Notes: generated from the sequence alone by a model not told the origin. Positions 9,377-18,877 are shown, counted from the first letter of the stretch. The stretch is 64,000 nt of DNA from Butyrivibrio sp. X503 (GCF_003625475.1 NZ_RAIQ01000003.1:310001-374000); one strand, 5' to 3'. A program made the numbers and translations.

Positions 9377-9412
9377 AAACCTCATGTCTTCTCACCGACA
9401 TGAGGTTTTTTA
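9377..9412. terminator. Bidirectional intrinsic terminator between rpsT and the PF06541 gene
   Basis: Perfect stem AACCTCATGTC / GACATGAGGTT with an eight-base loop, followed by TTTTTTATT on plus and preceded by an A-rich run that gives T's on minus. It lies between two converging genes and can serve both. Confidence 0.93.
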
Positions 9413-9424
9413 TTACCTATAAAA

Positions 9425-10447
9425 TCATTTATTTCTCTTTGAAAGTCTCTGTGCTCTTTCTTTCATTTCATCAAGACTGCTCTTAAACATCTCCGATGCC
9501 ATGGTCGGATTGCCCAAGATAGTGCGGTTTCTGTACCAATCATAGAAATTCTTGATTGGCTTCGGTGTCATTCTCTCTTTTATGATGCGATATTTGGCAT
9601 AAAGCTCAGTAATCTCATCTCTGAAATTGTCCATATAATCCGTGCTTGCAGCCACCTTGTCTTTTACCTTGGCAAAAGAGCCTTCAAGTGCGTCACTGAG
9701 TGCATCCAGTCTCTCTGATATTCCGCCGGTTATACCACTTCCGATGTTAAGTGCCATATCGCCGAGATCCGCAGCCTTTTCGCTGATACCGTCTACCGTG
9801 CTCATGATGCCGTCTTTGACATCCTCAATGCCTTCCTTAACCTCTTCTCCCTTGAAAGCTATGATAACATCAAGTCTCTTTTGCATCCTCTGCATCTCAC
9901 CCTTGGCCTTCTCCATATAGATAAGCACATCTCTGAGGTCGAGAGCTATCTTGAACGCAACCATAAAGTCGCAGCTTATGTAGACCGTGAGTATCATAGT
10001 CACAACAGAAAGAACATTGTAAGGGATGGATAAAAGAGCATGCTCAACAGGTATCTGCAAAAAATGTGTAAACACAACGGTCAGTACACCCCAAAAGAGA
10101 GTGGACTCAAGGCAGATATGTCCCTTGTAATTAAGGAATTTATCAGAATAATCCCAATACCTTACCTTAAAAAGACTCTCCATCGTAACTCCCGTCACGT
10201 ATTCAAGGACGGTAGCGCCTATGCATCCCGCCAAGTACACAAGGACAATATTGTTGTAGAAAGGCTTGGAAACGATAAGCATCATGATTCCGCCGCTTCC
10301 GTACAATGGCAAAAAGGGGCCTCTCATAAAGCCCCTGTTTACCGGATGTTTTTGTAATATTGAAACATAGGTTGATTCGAAACACCAACCAAAGAAACTA
10401 TATGCATAAAACAAGAATAGCCACTGAAGCGGCAAATAATTGAACAT
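9425..10447 (-). CDS. PF06541-family membrane protein (putative ABC transporter permease)
   Basis: 340 residues. The first 170 hold about five hydrophobic helices with the family's charged signature (FFGWCFESTYVSI, NRGFMRGPFLPLYG, GATVLEYVTG, LKVRYWDYSDKF-like), matching the PF06541 family that databases call ABC_trans_CmpB. The C-terminal half (about 190-340) is a hydrophilic, coiled-coil-like cytoplasmic tail ending ERAQRLSKRNK. No ATPase or substrate-binding gene is adjacent, so the transporter name is doubtful and the function is unknown. Start is preceded by GAGAGGGG. It is followed by the bidirectional terminator shared with rpsT. Confidence 0.75.
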   Translation of the reverse strand: MFNYLPLQWLFLFYAYSFFGWCFESTYVSILQKHPVNRGFMRGPFLPLYGSGGIMMLIVSKPFYNNIVLVYLAGCIGATVLEYVTGVTMESLFKVRYWDYSDKFLNYKGHICLESTLFWGVLTVVFTHFLQIPVEHALLSIPYNVLSVVTMILTVYISCDFMVAFKIALDLRDVLIYMEKAKGEMQRMQKRLDVIIAFKGEEVKEGIEDVKDGIMSTVDGISEKAADLGDMALNIGSGITGGISERLDALSDALEGSFAKVKDKVAASTDYMDNFRDEITELYAKYRIIKERMTPKPIKNFYDWYRNRTILGNPTMASEMFKSSLDEMKERAQRLSKRNK

Positions 10448-10489
10448 AATCCCCTCTCTTATAATAAGACTCCTTTTATATGCGCTGCA

Positions 10490-11452
10490 TCACTGCTGAG
10501 GATTTGAAAAATCAATAACAGGATAATCGGGCGCAGTTGTCTTTTCTACGGAAATAGCCTTTAGCACAGGTCCCTCGCCGTTATACTCAGGCACAAACTC
10601 TTTAACTACTTTGGCTGTCACAAGAACCCAATCCTTCTCCTGTAGTTCATCGGTCTTGTCATAGTCACATGCAAATCCAAGGAACTGCATATCCTCAGCG
10701 CAGCATGTCATTGCCATTCTTCCGGGAACAAATCTTCCCTTTGGAAATTCCGGCGGAATAAGAACCATGCCTTTAAACTTAACGTTCTTGCCGATATATC
10801 TGTCTACGTGCTCAAGTCCGTCAAGATAAAACATGCCGTACCCGTAGTTATTAAGCTCGATAGGATCGCTGTTAAGATCAAAAGGAAGATCCTCATCGAG
10901 AGTAACATCAACTTCTCCGTTCATATCCTCAAATATGATGTCTGCCTTTTGATTGATAGCTTTAACATTTCTCTTATAAGAAGCAAGATCTTCTATACCG
11001 TCGCAACGATTAAATAGTATTAGATCCGAATTACGAAGCTGTTCAGCCAAAAGAGATTTCATATTGCTAAAGTACAGTTCAAAACTGGAAGCATCGATAA
11101 CGGTAATCTGCTGCTCAAGCTTCCACATGATGGGAAGTCTCATATTCTTGAAATTCCACATACCGTTGTACTCTATAAGAATACGCTCAGGATTGTATTT
11201 GGCATCAAGAGCGATCAGGGCATCGGGAGTAAAGTCCTCTTCATCTTCGATCATCTCAATAACGGTATTGGTGGACTTAAGAAGTGCTTCCTCATATTCG
11301 TTCTCGCCCTCTTCGCATACGATAAGAAGTGTCTTACCTCTTGTCCTGAAATAAGGCTGATTGATCGTATATCGGAAAAAGTCTGTTTTTCCGCTGTCAA
11401 GAAAACCATTGATAATATATACGGGTTTCACTTTCTTTCTCCTTAATATCAT
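10490..11452 (-). CDS. CobW-like P-loop protein with TIGR03943/YcgQ-like C-terminal domain
   Basis: 320 residues. The N-terminal half is a G3E-type P-loop domain: Walker A INGFLDSGKTDFF (14-26), LIVCEEGENEYEEAL, ILIEYNGMW and a NRCD base-recognition motif near 148-151. It lacks the CxCC metal motif. The C-terminal 120 residues (DRYIGKNVKFKGMVLIPP, RMAMTCCAEDMQFLGFACDYD) match the domain shared with zinc-linked YcgQ proteins (TIGR03943). The gene overlaps the upstream CobW GTPase by four bases (ATGA), so the two are coupled. A paralogous pair lies at 59116-61231. A role as partner to the metallochaperone, perhaps at a membrane transporter, is inferred only. Confidence 0.75.
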   Translation of the reverse strand: MILRRKKVKPVYIINGFLDSGKTDFFRYTINQPYFRTRGKTLLIVCEEGENEYEEALLKSTNTVIEMIEDEEDFTPDALIALDAKYNPERILIEYNGMWNFKNMRLPIMWKLEQQITVIDASSFELYFSNMKSLLAEQLRNSDLILFNRCDGIEDLASYKRNVKAINQKADIIFEDMNGEVDVTLDEDLPFDLNSDPIELNNYGYGMFYLDGLEHVDRYIGKNVKFKGMVLIPPEFPKGRFVPGRMAMTCCAEDMQFLGFACDYDKTDELQEKDWVLVTAKVVKEFVPEYNGEGPVLKAISVEKTTAPDYPVIDFSNPQQ

Positions 11453-12747
11453 AATCTGCGGAACATCTTCTCAAGGTTAGCTTCGTTAAGCTGTGATCCG
11501 ATTACGCAGAACTTACCTGTAACATCGGCCGAGCCTGTTCTGACATCAGCTTCTCCGGGAACATAATCGAACTCGATCCATGTTCCGTCTGTAGAAGGAA
11601 CAACACCCTTTGTACGAAGAACGATACCGAAGGTCTCTTCGTCTTCAAGCTTATCAAGCATACCTTCAATCTCTTCCTTAGTATATTTAAGAGGAGTTTC
11701 CATGCCCCAGCTTGTAAATACGTCAGCAGCGTCATGATGATGGTGGTGGTGATGTTCGTGCTCATCTTCGTCATCATCGTGGTGATGGTGACAGCAGTGA
11801 TGCTCGTGCTCATCCTCGTCGTCATCATCATGGTGATGGTGGCAGCAGTGATGCTCATGCTCATCCTCGTCGTCATCATCATGGTGATGGTGGCAGCAGT
11901 GATGCTCGTGCTCATCCTCGTCGTCATCATCGTGGTGATGGTGGCAGTGATGCTCGTGCTCATCTTCGTCGTCATCATGGTGATGGTGGCAGCAGCAATG
12001 CTCGTCTTCATCCTCATCGTCATCGTGATGAGCGCTGTATACTACAGAGCCATCCTCAGCGATAGTCTTGTGGCTTCCGTGATGATGATGGTGGTGATGA
12101 TGCTCTTCTTCCTCCATAACAAGCTTGAGGAGCTCTGCCTCAAGATCATTGTTACCTTCGAATGTATCAAGGATTTCTTTTCCGGTGATCTCATTAAGAG
12201 GAGTTGTTATTATAGTAGCCTTGGGATTGTGCTCACGAATAAGCTCAACCGCCTGCTCAATCTTCTTCTGATCAGCCTTGTCTGTTCTTGTAAGAATGAT
12301 CGTTCCCGCGTTTTCTATCTGATTAACGAAGAACTCACCAAAGTTCTTGATATAAACCCTAGCCTTGGATACATCAACAACCGTAACCGCGCTGTTAAGC
12401 TCCATTTCCTCAGATGTATCCGCGATATTCTGGATAGCTCTCATAACATCTGAAAGCTTACCTACTCCCGAAGGCTCGATAAGGATTCTCTCAGGAGAAT
12501 ACTGCTCCATTACCTGCTTAAGACTTGTCTCGAAATCACCTACAAGTGAGCAGCAGATACAACCCGAATTCATCTCTGTTATCTCAATTCCGGACTCCTT
12601 TAAGAATCCGCCGTCTATTCCGATCTCACCGAACTCATTCTCGATAAGAACTACTTTTGTACCGTTCAGCGCTTCCATTAAAAGCTTCTTTATAAGTGTC
12701 GTCTTTCCGGCACCAAGGAAACCTGAAATAATATCTATCTTTGTCAT
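11449..12747 (-). CDS. CobW/COG0523 GTPase with a long His-Asp-Glu-rich loop
   Basis: 432 residues from the ATG at 12747, which follows GGAATGGAGC; a longer frame using TTG at 12774 would run through the operator and is rejected. G3E GTPase core: Walker A GFLGAGKTT (9-17), the COG0523 metal motif GCICC (C63, C65, C66), and T-R-T-D (about 153-156) in place of NKxD. Residues about 216-338 are a low-complexity insert of histidines, aspartates, glutamates and a few cysteines built from 17-residue repeats of HHHHDDDDEDEHEHHCC type. The CobW C-terminal domain follows. Such proteins are metal-handling GTPases, often for zinc, cobalt or nickel. The insert suggests metal storage. Co-transcribed with the gene at 10490. 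Confidence 0.88.
   Translation of the reverse strand: MTKIDIISGFLGAGKTTLIKKLLMEALNGTKVVLIENEFGEIGIDGGFLKESGIEITEMNSGCICCSLVGDFETSLKQVMEQYSPERILIEPSGVGKLSDVMRAIQNIADTSEEMELNSAVTVVDVSKARVYIKNFGEFFVNQIENAGTIILTRTDKADQKKIEQAVELIREHNPKATIITTPLNEITGKEILDTFEGNNDLEAELLKLVMEEEEHHHHHHHHGSHKTIAEDGSVVYSAHHDDDEDEDEHCCCHHHHDDDEDEHEHHCHHHHDDDDEDEHEHHCCHHHHDDDDEDEHEHHCCHHHHDDDDEDEHEHHCCHHHHDDDEDEHEHHHHHHHDAADVFTSWGMETPLKYTKEEIEGMLDKLEDEETFGIVLRTKGVVPSTDGTWIEFDYVPGEADVRTGSADVTGKFCVIGSQLNEANLEKMFRRL
11736..12040 (-). repeat. In-gene tandem repeats coding for the His/Asp/Glu loop
   Basis: About five imperfect copies of a 51-base unit (17 codons) coding for HHHHDDD(D)EDEHEHHCC-like blocks. The copies keep the reading frame, so the unit count can vary without breaking the gene. 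Confidence 0.85.
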
Positions 12748-12763
12748 TTCTTTGCTCCATTCC

Positions 12764-12780
12764 GCACAATTCAATTGTGC
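12764..12780. promoter_or_regulatory. 17-base perfect palindrome, candidate metal-regulator operator
   Basis: GCACAATTCAATTGTGC is a perfect inverted repeat around one central base. It lies between the promoter of the CobW gene (start near 12795) and its ribosome binding site. The core resembles the palindrome at 61278-61294 in front of the paralogous operon (shared CAAWTGAATTG), so one regulator of the Fur/Zur type may bind both. Confidence 0.6.
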
Positions 12781-12801
12781 AATAACACTACAACAAAATC
12801 T

Positions 12802-12830
12802 ATTCTATTGACCTGCCGTCGAAATGTCAA
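12802..12830 (-). promoter_or_regulatory. Sigma-A promoter of the CobW operon
   Basis: On minus: TTGACA (12830-12825), 17-base spacer, TAGAAT (12807-12802). The start site would be near 12795, giving a 48-base leader that contains the palindrome. Confidence 0.75.
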
Positions 12831-12895
12831 GGAGCCTGAAACAAAGGAAATAACTGGATCTATCAGCCTTCGGATTCTAAACCTTCGTCCTTTAT

Positions 12896-15130
12896 TTAAT
12901 CGTCTGCACTCTCATGATCTGCTTCATCATTATCGGCGGAAGCACCCTCAGACTTATCATCTTTATCTTCACCGGAAGATTCGCCGGTCTCTGATGTATC
13001 TCCTCCAGAAGATGAAGAGTCATCGGCTTTTTCGGTACTATCGGAAATGGTAGATCCATCCGATGCAGCCGTGCTGTTTTGCGTGCCGGTATCTTCCGAT
13101 GCGTTAGGACTTGAATCTGTGTTGTCATTATTTCCGTTATTCTCATTATTGTCAGCGGTCTCATCCGCATCAGTTCCATTCGGCTTCTGAGAATTATTAT
13201 CATCGGATGCAGATGTGCCGGCAGCAGATATTTCGCCTGCCGCAATGCGGTTTTGGTTTTGATCGATATCTTCCGATGAACCGATAATCGCTGCGCTTAC
13301 CCCGCTTGCAGCTTCATCGATGTTTTCCTTTGAAGCATTCTCGTCATTACCGCTTCCGAAATCCGTTCCGACAAGACTTAGCATATTCAGACTTCTCGTA
13401 GATCTGAGGCTTGCCGTACTCACAGCGTTTGAAGTGTTAATAGCGGCGACCTTGGTATTGTACTTGGCATTCTTCCCTTGGAATTTAAGATGCGCCGCAG
13501 CTACCTGACCATGTGCAAAGCCGCAGCTTACGCAATATCCTTCAAGCTGTCCGTCTTCCTTACCGCAAGCAAGTACTTTTGTCTGAATTATATCTTCAAT
13601 TCGTCCCTTCCTGCTTTTTACTACATCAATGGAAGTTGACCACTCGTAGTGGCGTGCACTGTTAGAAACAAACTCTTTTCCGCAATGATCGCAGTAATAT
13701 CTGTTATTTGGAGTTCCGTCGTGCTCGTCTCTTACCCAGCCCTTGTTCGTAACGCTTTCCTTGGTTGTGTATTTATATTCCGAAACTTCCGTGTAACATG
13801 CGTCCGTATGATAATGATAAACGGGAGTATTGTAGCAGCCGCCCCTATCCGCTGCACTTACAAGACTTGCATTAACTGTCTTACCTTTGCCGTTTTTATG
13901 ATAATGATATTCATATACGATCTCAGCAGCAGTCTCGCCTGAATCAAGCACCATTTGCTGCGGAATTCTCTGAATTGCTTTGGCAAACTCTGCAAACGTG
14001 GCATCCTCTTTGACCTTAACTCCCTTTGTGAGCAATGCGGATGCCAATAACTTTTTTCCATTACTCACACGCTGAAAAACCTGGTCGAGCTTTGTATTTA
14101 CAGCGTTTGCCTTTGTATCGATGTATTCTTTTACACCGTTGATATCTGTTGTAACCTTGCTTCCGTAATTGTTGAACTGCTGATCGAAATTGTTGAACTG
14201 CTGATCGAGATTGTTGTTTATCTCGGTAAACCTCTTGTCATTTGATTCGATCGCCTCGTTATTTCTTTTGTCCATCTCACTGTCATAATCGGAAAGCTTT
14301 TCGAAAAGCTCAGAAAACTTTTTATCGGTATTCTCGTTCGCCTCTGCGTTTCTTTTATCCATTTCGTCTTCAAGCTTTGCAAGCTTCTCGGAAATACTGC
14401 TGTTGAGTTCGTTAAAATTGAGCTCGCTGTTTGAAAGCATCTCTTTGCTCTTTTCATTCATTTCACTGTTAAAAGCATTGAGTTTATTTAAAAGCTCCTC
14501 ATATTGAGCAGTCTGTTCTTTCGACATGCTGTCATTTCCGGAATTCACAGCCTTCTTGATCTCATCCATAAGATCCATGGTTTTATTCCTGGTATCGTTA
14601 TAATCGCTTGTAAGCTTATCAAGCTCAGTATTTACCTTTGCAAACTCGGCGCCGATCTTTTCTTTGTCGGCTTTGTTTTCGGAATCGATCATCTCTTTAA
14701 GTGTTTCAATTCTGGTTTTAGTCTCGTTTATATTCTTATGAATAGTTGAAAGATTTCCCGAAAGAGCACCTGCCTTCTCATTTACAACATTTTTGTATTC
14801 ATCGCGGCTATCGGCATCTTCTTTATTTTTCTCCGAAAAAGACTTGATATCCTCACTGTTATCGGTTATTACTTCATCAATCTGCGAAAGATAATCGTGA
14901 AGCTCATCGAGCTTTTCTTTTGTATTTTCCTTATCTTCACGCTCGGATTCTTCAAATTTCTCCTGTGCGTTAGCGGCAACCACGGGCGTGCTAAGGTATA
15001 TAAGTCCTCCGCACAAAATGATCGCGATAACTACTGATATAGCGACCACCCTTGTATCATGCCTTTTTAATTTCTTAAGCAATAGCTTAATTGAATTGTT
15101 CTGTTTGTCCCATTTTTCTTTTAACTTCAT
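12896..15130 (-). CDS. Membrane-anchored coiled-coil protein with phage-tail-like and Cys/His-rich segments
   Basis: 744 residues from the ATG at 15130, preceded by GGAAAGGGA; the longer frame from 15169 is not needed. Order: basic cytoplasmic N-terminus, one membrane helix at about 28-50 (VVAISVVIAIILCGGLIYLS), roughly 300 residues of heptad-rich coiled coil with DQQFNN repeats, a short motif typical of phage tail and tail-fibre proteins (GKKLLASALLTKGVKVKEDA), a segment with four CxxC-like or Cys/His groups (HYHTDACYT, CDHCGKEF, CVSCGFAHG), then a 170-residue Ser/Asp/Asn/Glu-rich tail. Probably exported and anchored by its N-terminal helix. Function unknown. Diverges from the NusG-II gene. 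Confidence 0.8.
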   Translation of the reverse strand: MKLKEKWDKQNNSIKLLLKKLKRHDTRVVAISVVIAIILCGGLIYLSTPVVAANAQEKFEESEREDKENTKEKLDELHDYLSQIDEVITDNSEDIKSFSEKNKEDADSRDEYKNVVNEKAGALSGNLSTIHKNINETKTRIETLKEMIDSENKADKEKIGAEFAKVNTELDKLTSDYNDTRNKTMDLMDEIKKAVNSGNDSMSKEQTAQYEELLNKLNAFNSEMNEKSKEMLSNSELNFNELNSSISEKLAKLEDEMDKRNAEANENTDKKFSELFEKLSDYDSEMDKRNNEAIESNDKRFTEINNNLDQQFNNFDQQFNNYGSKVTTDINGVKEYIDTKANAVNTKLDQVFQRVSNGKKLLASALLTKGVKVKEDATFAEFAKAIQRIPQQMVLDSGETAAEIVYEYHYHKNGKGKTVNASLVSAADRGGCYNTPVYHYHTDACYTEVSEYKYTTKESVTNKGWVRDEHDGTPNNRYYCDHCGKEFVSNSARHYEWSTSIDVVKSRKGRIEDIIQTKVLACGKEDGQLEGYCVSCGFAHGQVAAAHLKFQGKNAKYNTKVAAINTSNAVSTASLRSTRSLNMLSLVGTDFGSGNDENASKENIDEAASGVSAAIIGSSEDIDQNQNRIAAGEISAAGTSASDDNNSQKPNGTDADETADNNENNGNNDNTDSSPNASEDTGTQNSTAASDGSTISDSTEKADDSSSSGGDTSETGESSGEDKDDKSEGASADNDEADHESADD

Positions 15131-15330
15131 ATACGTCCCTTTCCGGTCCTGCTCATGCAAAAAGGACATACTAAGAGACCCAGCGCATTCACAGCACCAA
15201 TCATTTAATAAAAAGTGGAATATCCCGGATGATTATCCAAGATGTGTCGGAAGAACTCCGACGAAACTTTATTATACAGATTCAAAAGAAAAAATCAAGA
15301 GAAATTTTGAAAGCGGCTTGGCGCCTTGCT

Positions 15331-15360
15331 TTGACAGCATTACTTCAATACAGATATACT
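15331..15360 (+). promoter_or_regulatory. Promoter placed for a leaderless transcript of the NusG-II gene
   Basis: TTGACA (15331-15336), 18-base spacer, TATACT (15355-15360). The -10 box ends six bases before the ATG at 15367, so transcription would begin at or next to the start codon. No ribosome binding site precedes that ATG, which agrees. Confidence 0.65.
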
Positions 15361-15366
15361 ATATCT

Positions 15367-15750
15367 ATGATAAAAAGATATTTCACCAAAAACGACATAT
15401 TGCTGATAATCGGCATGCTGCTTGCATCAGGACTGCTCATGCTTGTTCTCTTGGTGTCGCAAAAAAAGGGAAGCATAGTCGTTATAAACGTTGACGGAAA
15501 AGACGTTAAGTCTTTTTCTTTGGATGAAGATACAAGATTTGTTATTGACGGCTATCACGGCGGAAGCAACGTTCTTGTTATAGAAAACGGCGAGGCTTTT
15601 CTTGAATCCGCATCCTGTCCCGATAAGCTGTGTGTGAACATGGGAAAGATCAGCAAGGTCGGACAGTCGATCATCTGTCTGCCAAATAAGGTCGTGATCG
15701 AGATACGCGGTGATTCAAGCGAGGAAGAATACGACGCAGTAGTCGGTTAA
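15367..15750 (+). CDS. NusG domain II-containing membrane-anchored protein
   Basis: 127 residues from ATG 15367. One N-terminal membrane helix (ILLIIGMLLASGLLMLVLLV) is followed by a small beta domain of the NusG domain II family (SIVVINVDGKDVKSFSLDED, ASCPDKLCVNMGKISKVGQSIICLPNKVVIEI) with two conserved cysteine pairs. The domain is found next to Gx transporters, FMN-binding proteins and ApbE in many Clostridia, and is thought to work outside the membrane in redox or transport complexes. The frame is open further upstream to 15229, but there is no good ribosome site, and the promoter at 15331-15360 sits inside that extension. It ends 30 bases before the Gx transporter gene. Confidence 0.8.
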   Translation: MIKRYFTKNDILLIIGMLLASGLLMLVLLVSQKKGSIVVINVDGKDVKSFSLDEDTRFVIDGYHGGSNVLVIENGEAFLESASCPDKLCVNMGKISKVGQSIICLPNKVVIEIRGDSSEEEYDAVVG

Positions 15751-15780
15751 AAGATATTATTATCTGCCAAGGAAACGTAA

Positions 15781-16290
15781 ATGAATAACAGCACTAAGAC
15801 AAGTAAGATAACTTTATACGGAATATTTGCTGCACTCGCAATGATACTTAGCTATGTCGAGCTTCAGATCCCGGCGTTCTTCGCAGTGCCCGGCATGAAG
15901 CTCGGCCTTACCAACATCGTTGTGGTCGTAGCTTTATATGTGCTTGGAGAAAAAAGCGCGTTCTTTATAAATCTCATAAGGATACTCGTTGTATCACTTT
16001 TATTTGGCACGGTGATGAGCCTTTGGTTTTCACTTGCAGGCGGAATCCTGAGTACGCTCATCATGATACTTCTGAAAAAAACCGGTAAATACAGCCCCGT
16101 CGGCGTCAGTGCCGCAGGCGGTATAACTCACAATATAGGTCAGATAATAATCGCAATGATCTTATTGCAGACAAAATTCATTATCTGGTATCTTCCCGCC
16201 TTGTGGATCTCAGGCGTTATAAGCGGCGTGATCATAGGAATTATCGGCGGCATTGTATGCAGGCATCTCGGAAGCCAATCCTTGCATTAA
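15781..16290 (+). CDS. Gx transporter family membrane protein
   Basis: 169 residues with about five hydrophobic helices. AALAMILSYVELQIP, PGMKLGLTNIVVVVALY and AGGITHNIGQIIIAMIL are signatures of the Gx_transp family (PF07456), often mislabelled heptaprenyl diphosphate synthase component I. It has the ECF S-component-like pattern of short glycine-rich helices; the substrate is unknown. Start ATG follows GGAAACG. The gene is downstream of the NusG-II gene and likely co-transcribed. It converges on the gene at 16324. Confidence 0.85.
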   Translation: MNNSTKTSKITLYGIFAALAMILSYVELQIPAFFAVPGMKLGLTNIVVVVALYVLGEKSAFFINLIRILVVSLLFGTVMSLWFSLAGGILSTLIMILLKKTGKYSPVGVSAAGGITHNIGQIIIAMILLQTKFIIWYLPALWISGVISGVIIGIIGGIVCRHLGSQSLH

Positions 16291-16323
16291 ACAAATATGT
16301 TTATCTACATATAATTCAAGTAT

Positions 16324-16911
16324 TTACTTTTCATTTAGATGATCGCAAATATCCTTTGCCTGATTGTAATAATCCTTAAGATTTTCAGGCGTCAGATAAT
16401 CCATTACATGCTTATATGCATCTTTTGATTTTTGTTCATCATCTACCTTTGCTTCTGATATAACTAATGAAGATTCATCGAATTCATCATTACTAGTAAA
16501 AAAAGTAGAATAAAAATGATCTTCTTCTGTCCCATCTTCTTTTATCAAAATTCTTGAATCATGAATACTTACATTGACAAAATTATTACCCTTATCCTTT
16601 ATAGTAATAACTATGTCTCCTTCTTTTACCTTTACATCTTTTTCTTCCACTAAAATATCGCATTTATCAAAAAAAACGCCGGATAAATCTACGTTGTAAT
16701 AAAATTTCGCATTCTGTTTTTCAATAAAAAGGCTGCTATCATCAGCAAATTCTATCATATATCCATTCTTATTTGCATTTTCAAGTATCTTTTCTTTTTC
16801 CCTCTTATCAGCGCCTTTTAAAATAAATAAAATTGCTCCTGAAATTAACGTAATAGACATTATAATTAGTAAAACAATTTTTATTTTTTTCAACCTAATA
16901 CTCTCTCCCAT
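16324..16911 (-). CDS. Small membrane-anchored protein of unknown function
   Basis: 195 residues: a basic N-terminus, one membrane helix at about 10-30 (IVLLIIMSITLISGAILFIL), and a hydrophilic, probably external domain rich in lysine and acidic residues. I recognise no family. It begins 13 bases after the truncated gene at 16925. Both are visibly AT-richer than neighbours. By position it could be the partner of that gene's product, for example an immunity protein, but nothing in the sequence proves it. Confidence 0.6.
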   Translation of the reverse strand: MGESIRLKKIKIVLLIIMSITLISGAILFILKGADKREKEKILENANKNGYMIEFADDSSLFIEKQNAKFYYNVDLSGVFFDKCDILVEEKDVKVKEGDIVITIKDKGNNFVNVSIHDSRILIKEDGTEEDHFYSTFFTSNDEFDESSLVISEAKVDDEQKSKDAYKHVMDYLTPENLKDYYNQAKDICDHLNEK

Positions 16912-16924
16912 ATCTTCAATCCAT

Positions 16925-17335
16925 TCAACCTATATCCACTCCACTCTCATTAGATACATGTTTTAAAAAATCATCCTTAGTTTCTTTGATTTTTTCTTCA
17001 TCTACATCTTTTGAAATAATATCAGTACCAATGGACGTTTTATTTAATTGCTTTTTCAGTTTTTTCATTCCCTTTTCTGCATCGCCATTGCCTAGTCTTT
17101 CCAAAAATTCTTTTGATTCATTAATTGTTCCATCGCTTGCATTCTCATTATACTCCACCATAGTATTCCAAATATCTCCATCTTTACTGTTAAGCATCCG
17201 ATTATAGATATTATATGCGGAAATGTCTGATTTCTTATCATCAATATCCATCTTTCCAGAATAAACATCACCTTTATACCCTACAAGAGCATTTACATCG
17301 TCAAACTTCCCAGCTATACTTTTAATGGTGTTTGA
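16925..17335 (-). pseudogene. 5'-truncated gene of unknown family (3' remnant)
   Basis: The frame is open from 17335 to the stop at 16925. The first ATG is at 17251 (108 residues), but the 28 codons before it read as protein-like sequence (IKSIAGKFDDVNALVGYKGD) continuous with what follows, and there is no start codon or ribosome site for them. The ATG at 17251 has a purine run directly abutting it, too close to act as a ribosome site. The upstream end stops just after the gdhA terminator, as if the 5' part and promoter were deleted. The remnant is helical and charged (AYNIYNRML, LERLGNGDAEKGMKKLKKQL). It may be the C-terminal part of a larger secreted or toxin-like protein. Confidence 0.55.
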
Positions 17336-17341
17336 CTATGA

Positions 17342-17386
17342 AATAAAAAACAAGACTGACACACTTTAATAAATGCATCAGTCTTG
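17342..17386 (-). terminator. Intrinsic terminator of gdhA
   Basis: On minus, CAAGACTGA and TCAGTCTTG pair around an 18-base loop and are followed by TTTTTTATTT. It lies 28 bases after the gdhA stop. Confidence 0.88.
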
Positions 17387-17413
17387 ATATAAATACATAT
17401 TTATACTTTCAAA

Positions 17414-18796
<1,383 letters not shown>

Positions 18797-18811
18797 TTAA
18801 AAACTAGTATG

Positions 18812-18849
18812 AAAAAAGGGCGTAAGAAACCATCTGGTCTCTACGCCCC
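18812..18849 (-). terminator. Terminator-like hairpin in the gdhA leader (possible attenuator)
   Basis: On minus, GGGCGTA and TACGCCC pair (extended by a partly paired GAGACC/GGTTTC) and are followed by TTTTTT. It lies about 20 to 60 bases after the predicted gdhA start site and 63 bases before the gdhA ATG. It may also end readthrough from the hydrolase gene at 18935. Confidence 0.75.
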
Positions 18850-18877
18850 ATTGCGCAGACATCACTGCCTGAATGAG

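Noticed and set aside
11734-12453. Hydrophobic open frame on plus opposite the His-rich gene
   Set aside because: It is the antisense of GAT/CAT-rich codons, giving Val/Met/Ile runs; there is no independent evidence for it.
12748-12774. TTG start for the His-rich CobW protein
   Set aside because: It lies in the palindromic operator; ATG at 12747 has GGAG in front and starts the conserved domain.
15229-15366. Longer start of the NusG-II protein
   Set aside because: The promoter lies inside it, and the added residues look non-conserved and basic, unlike the family.
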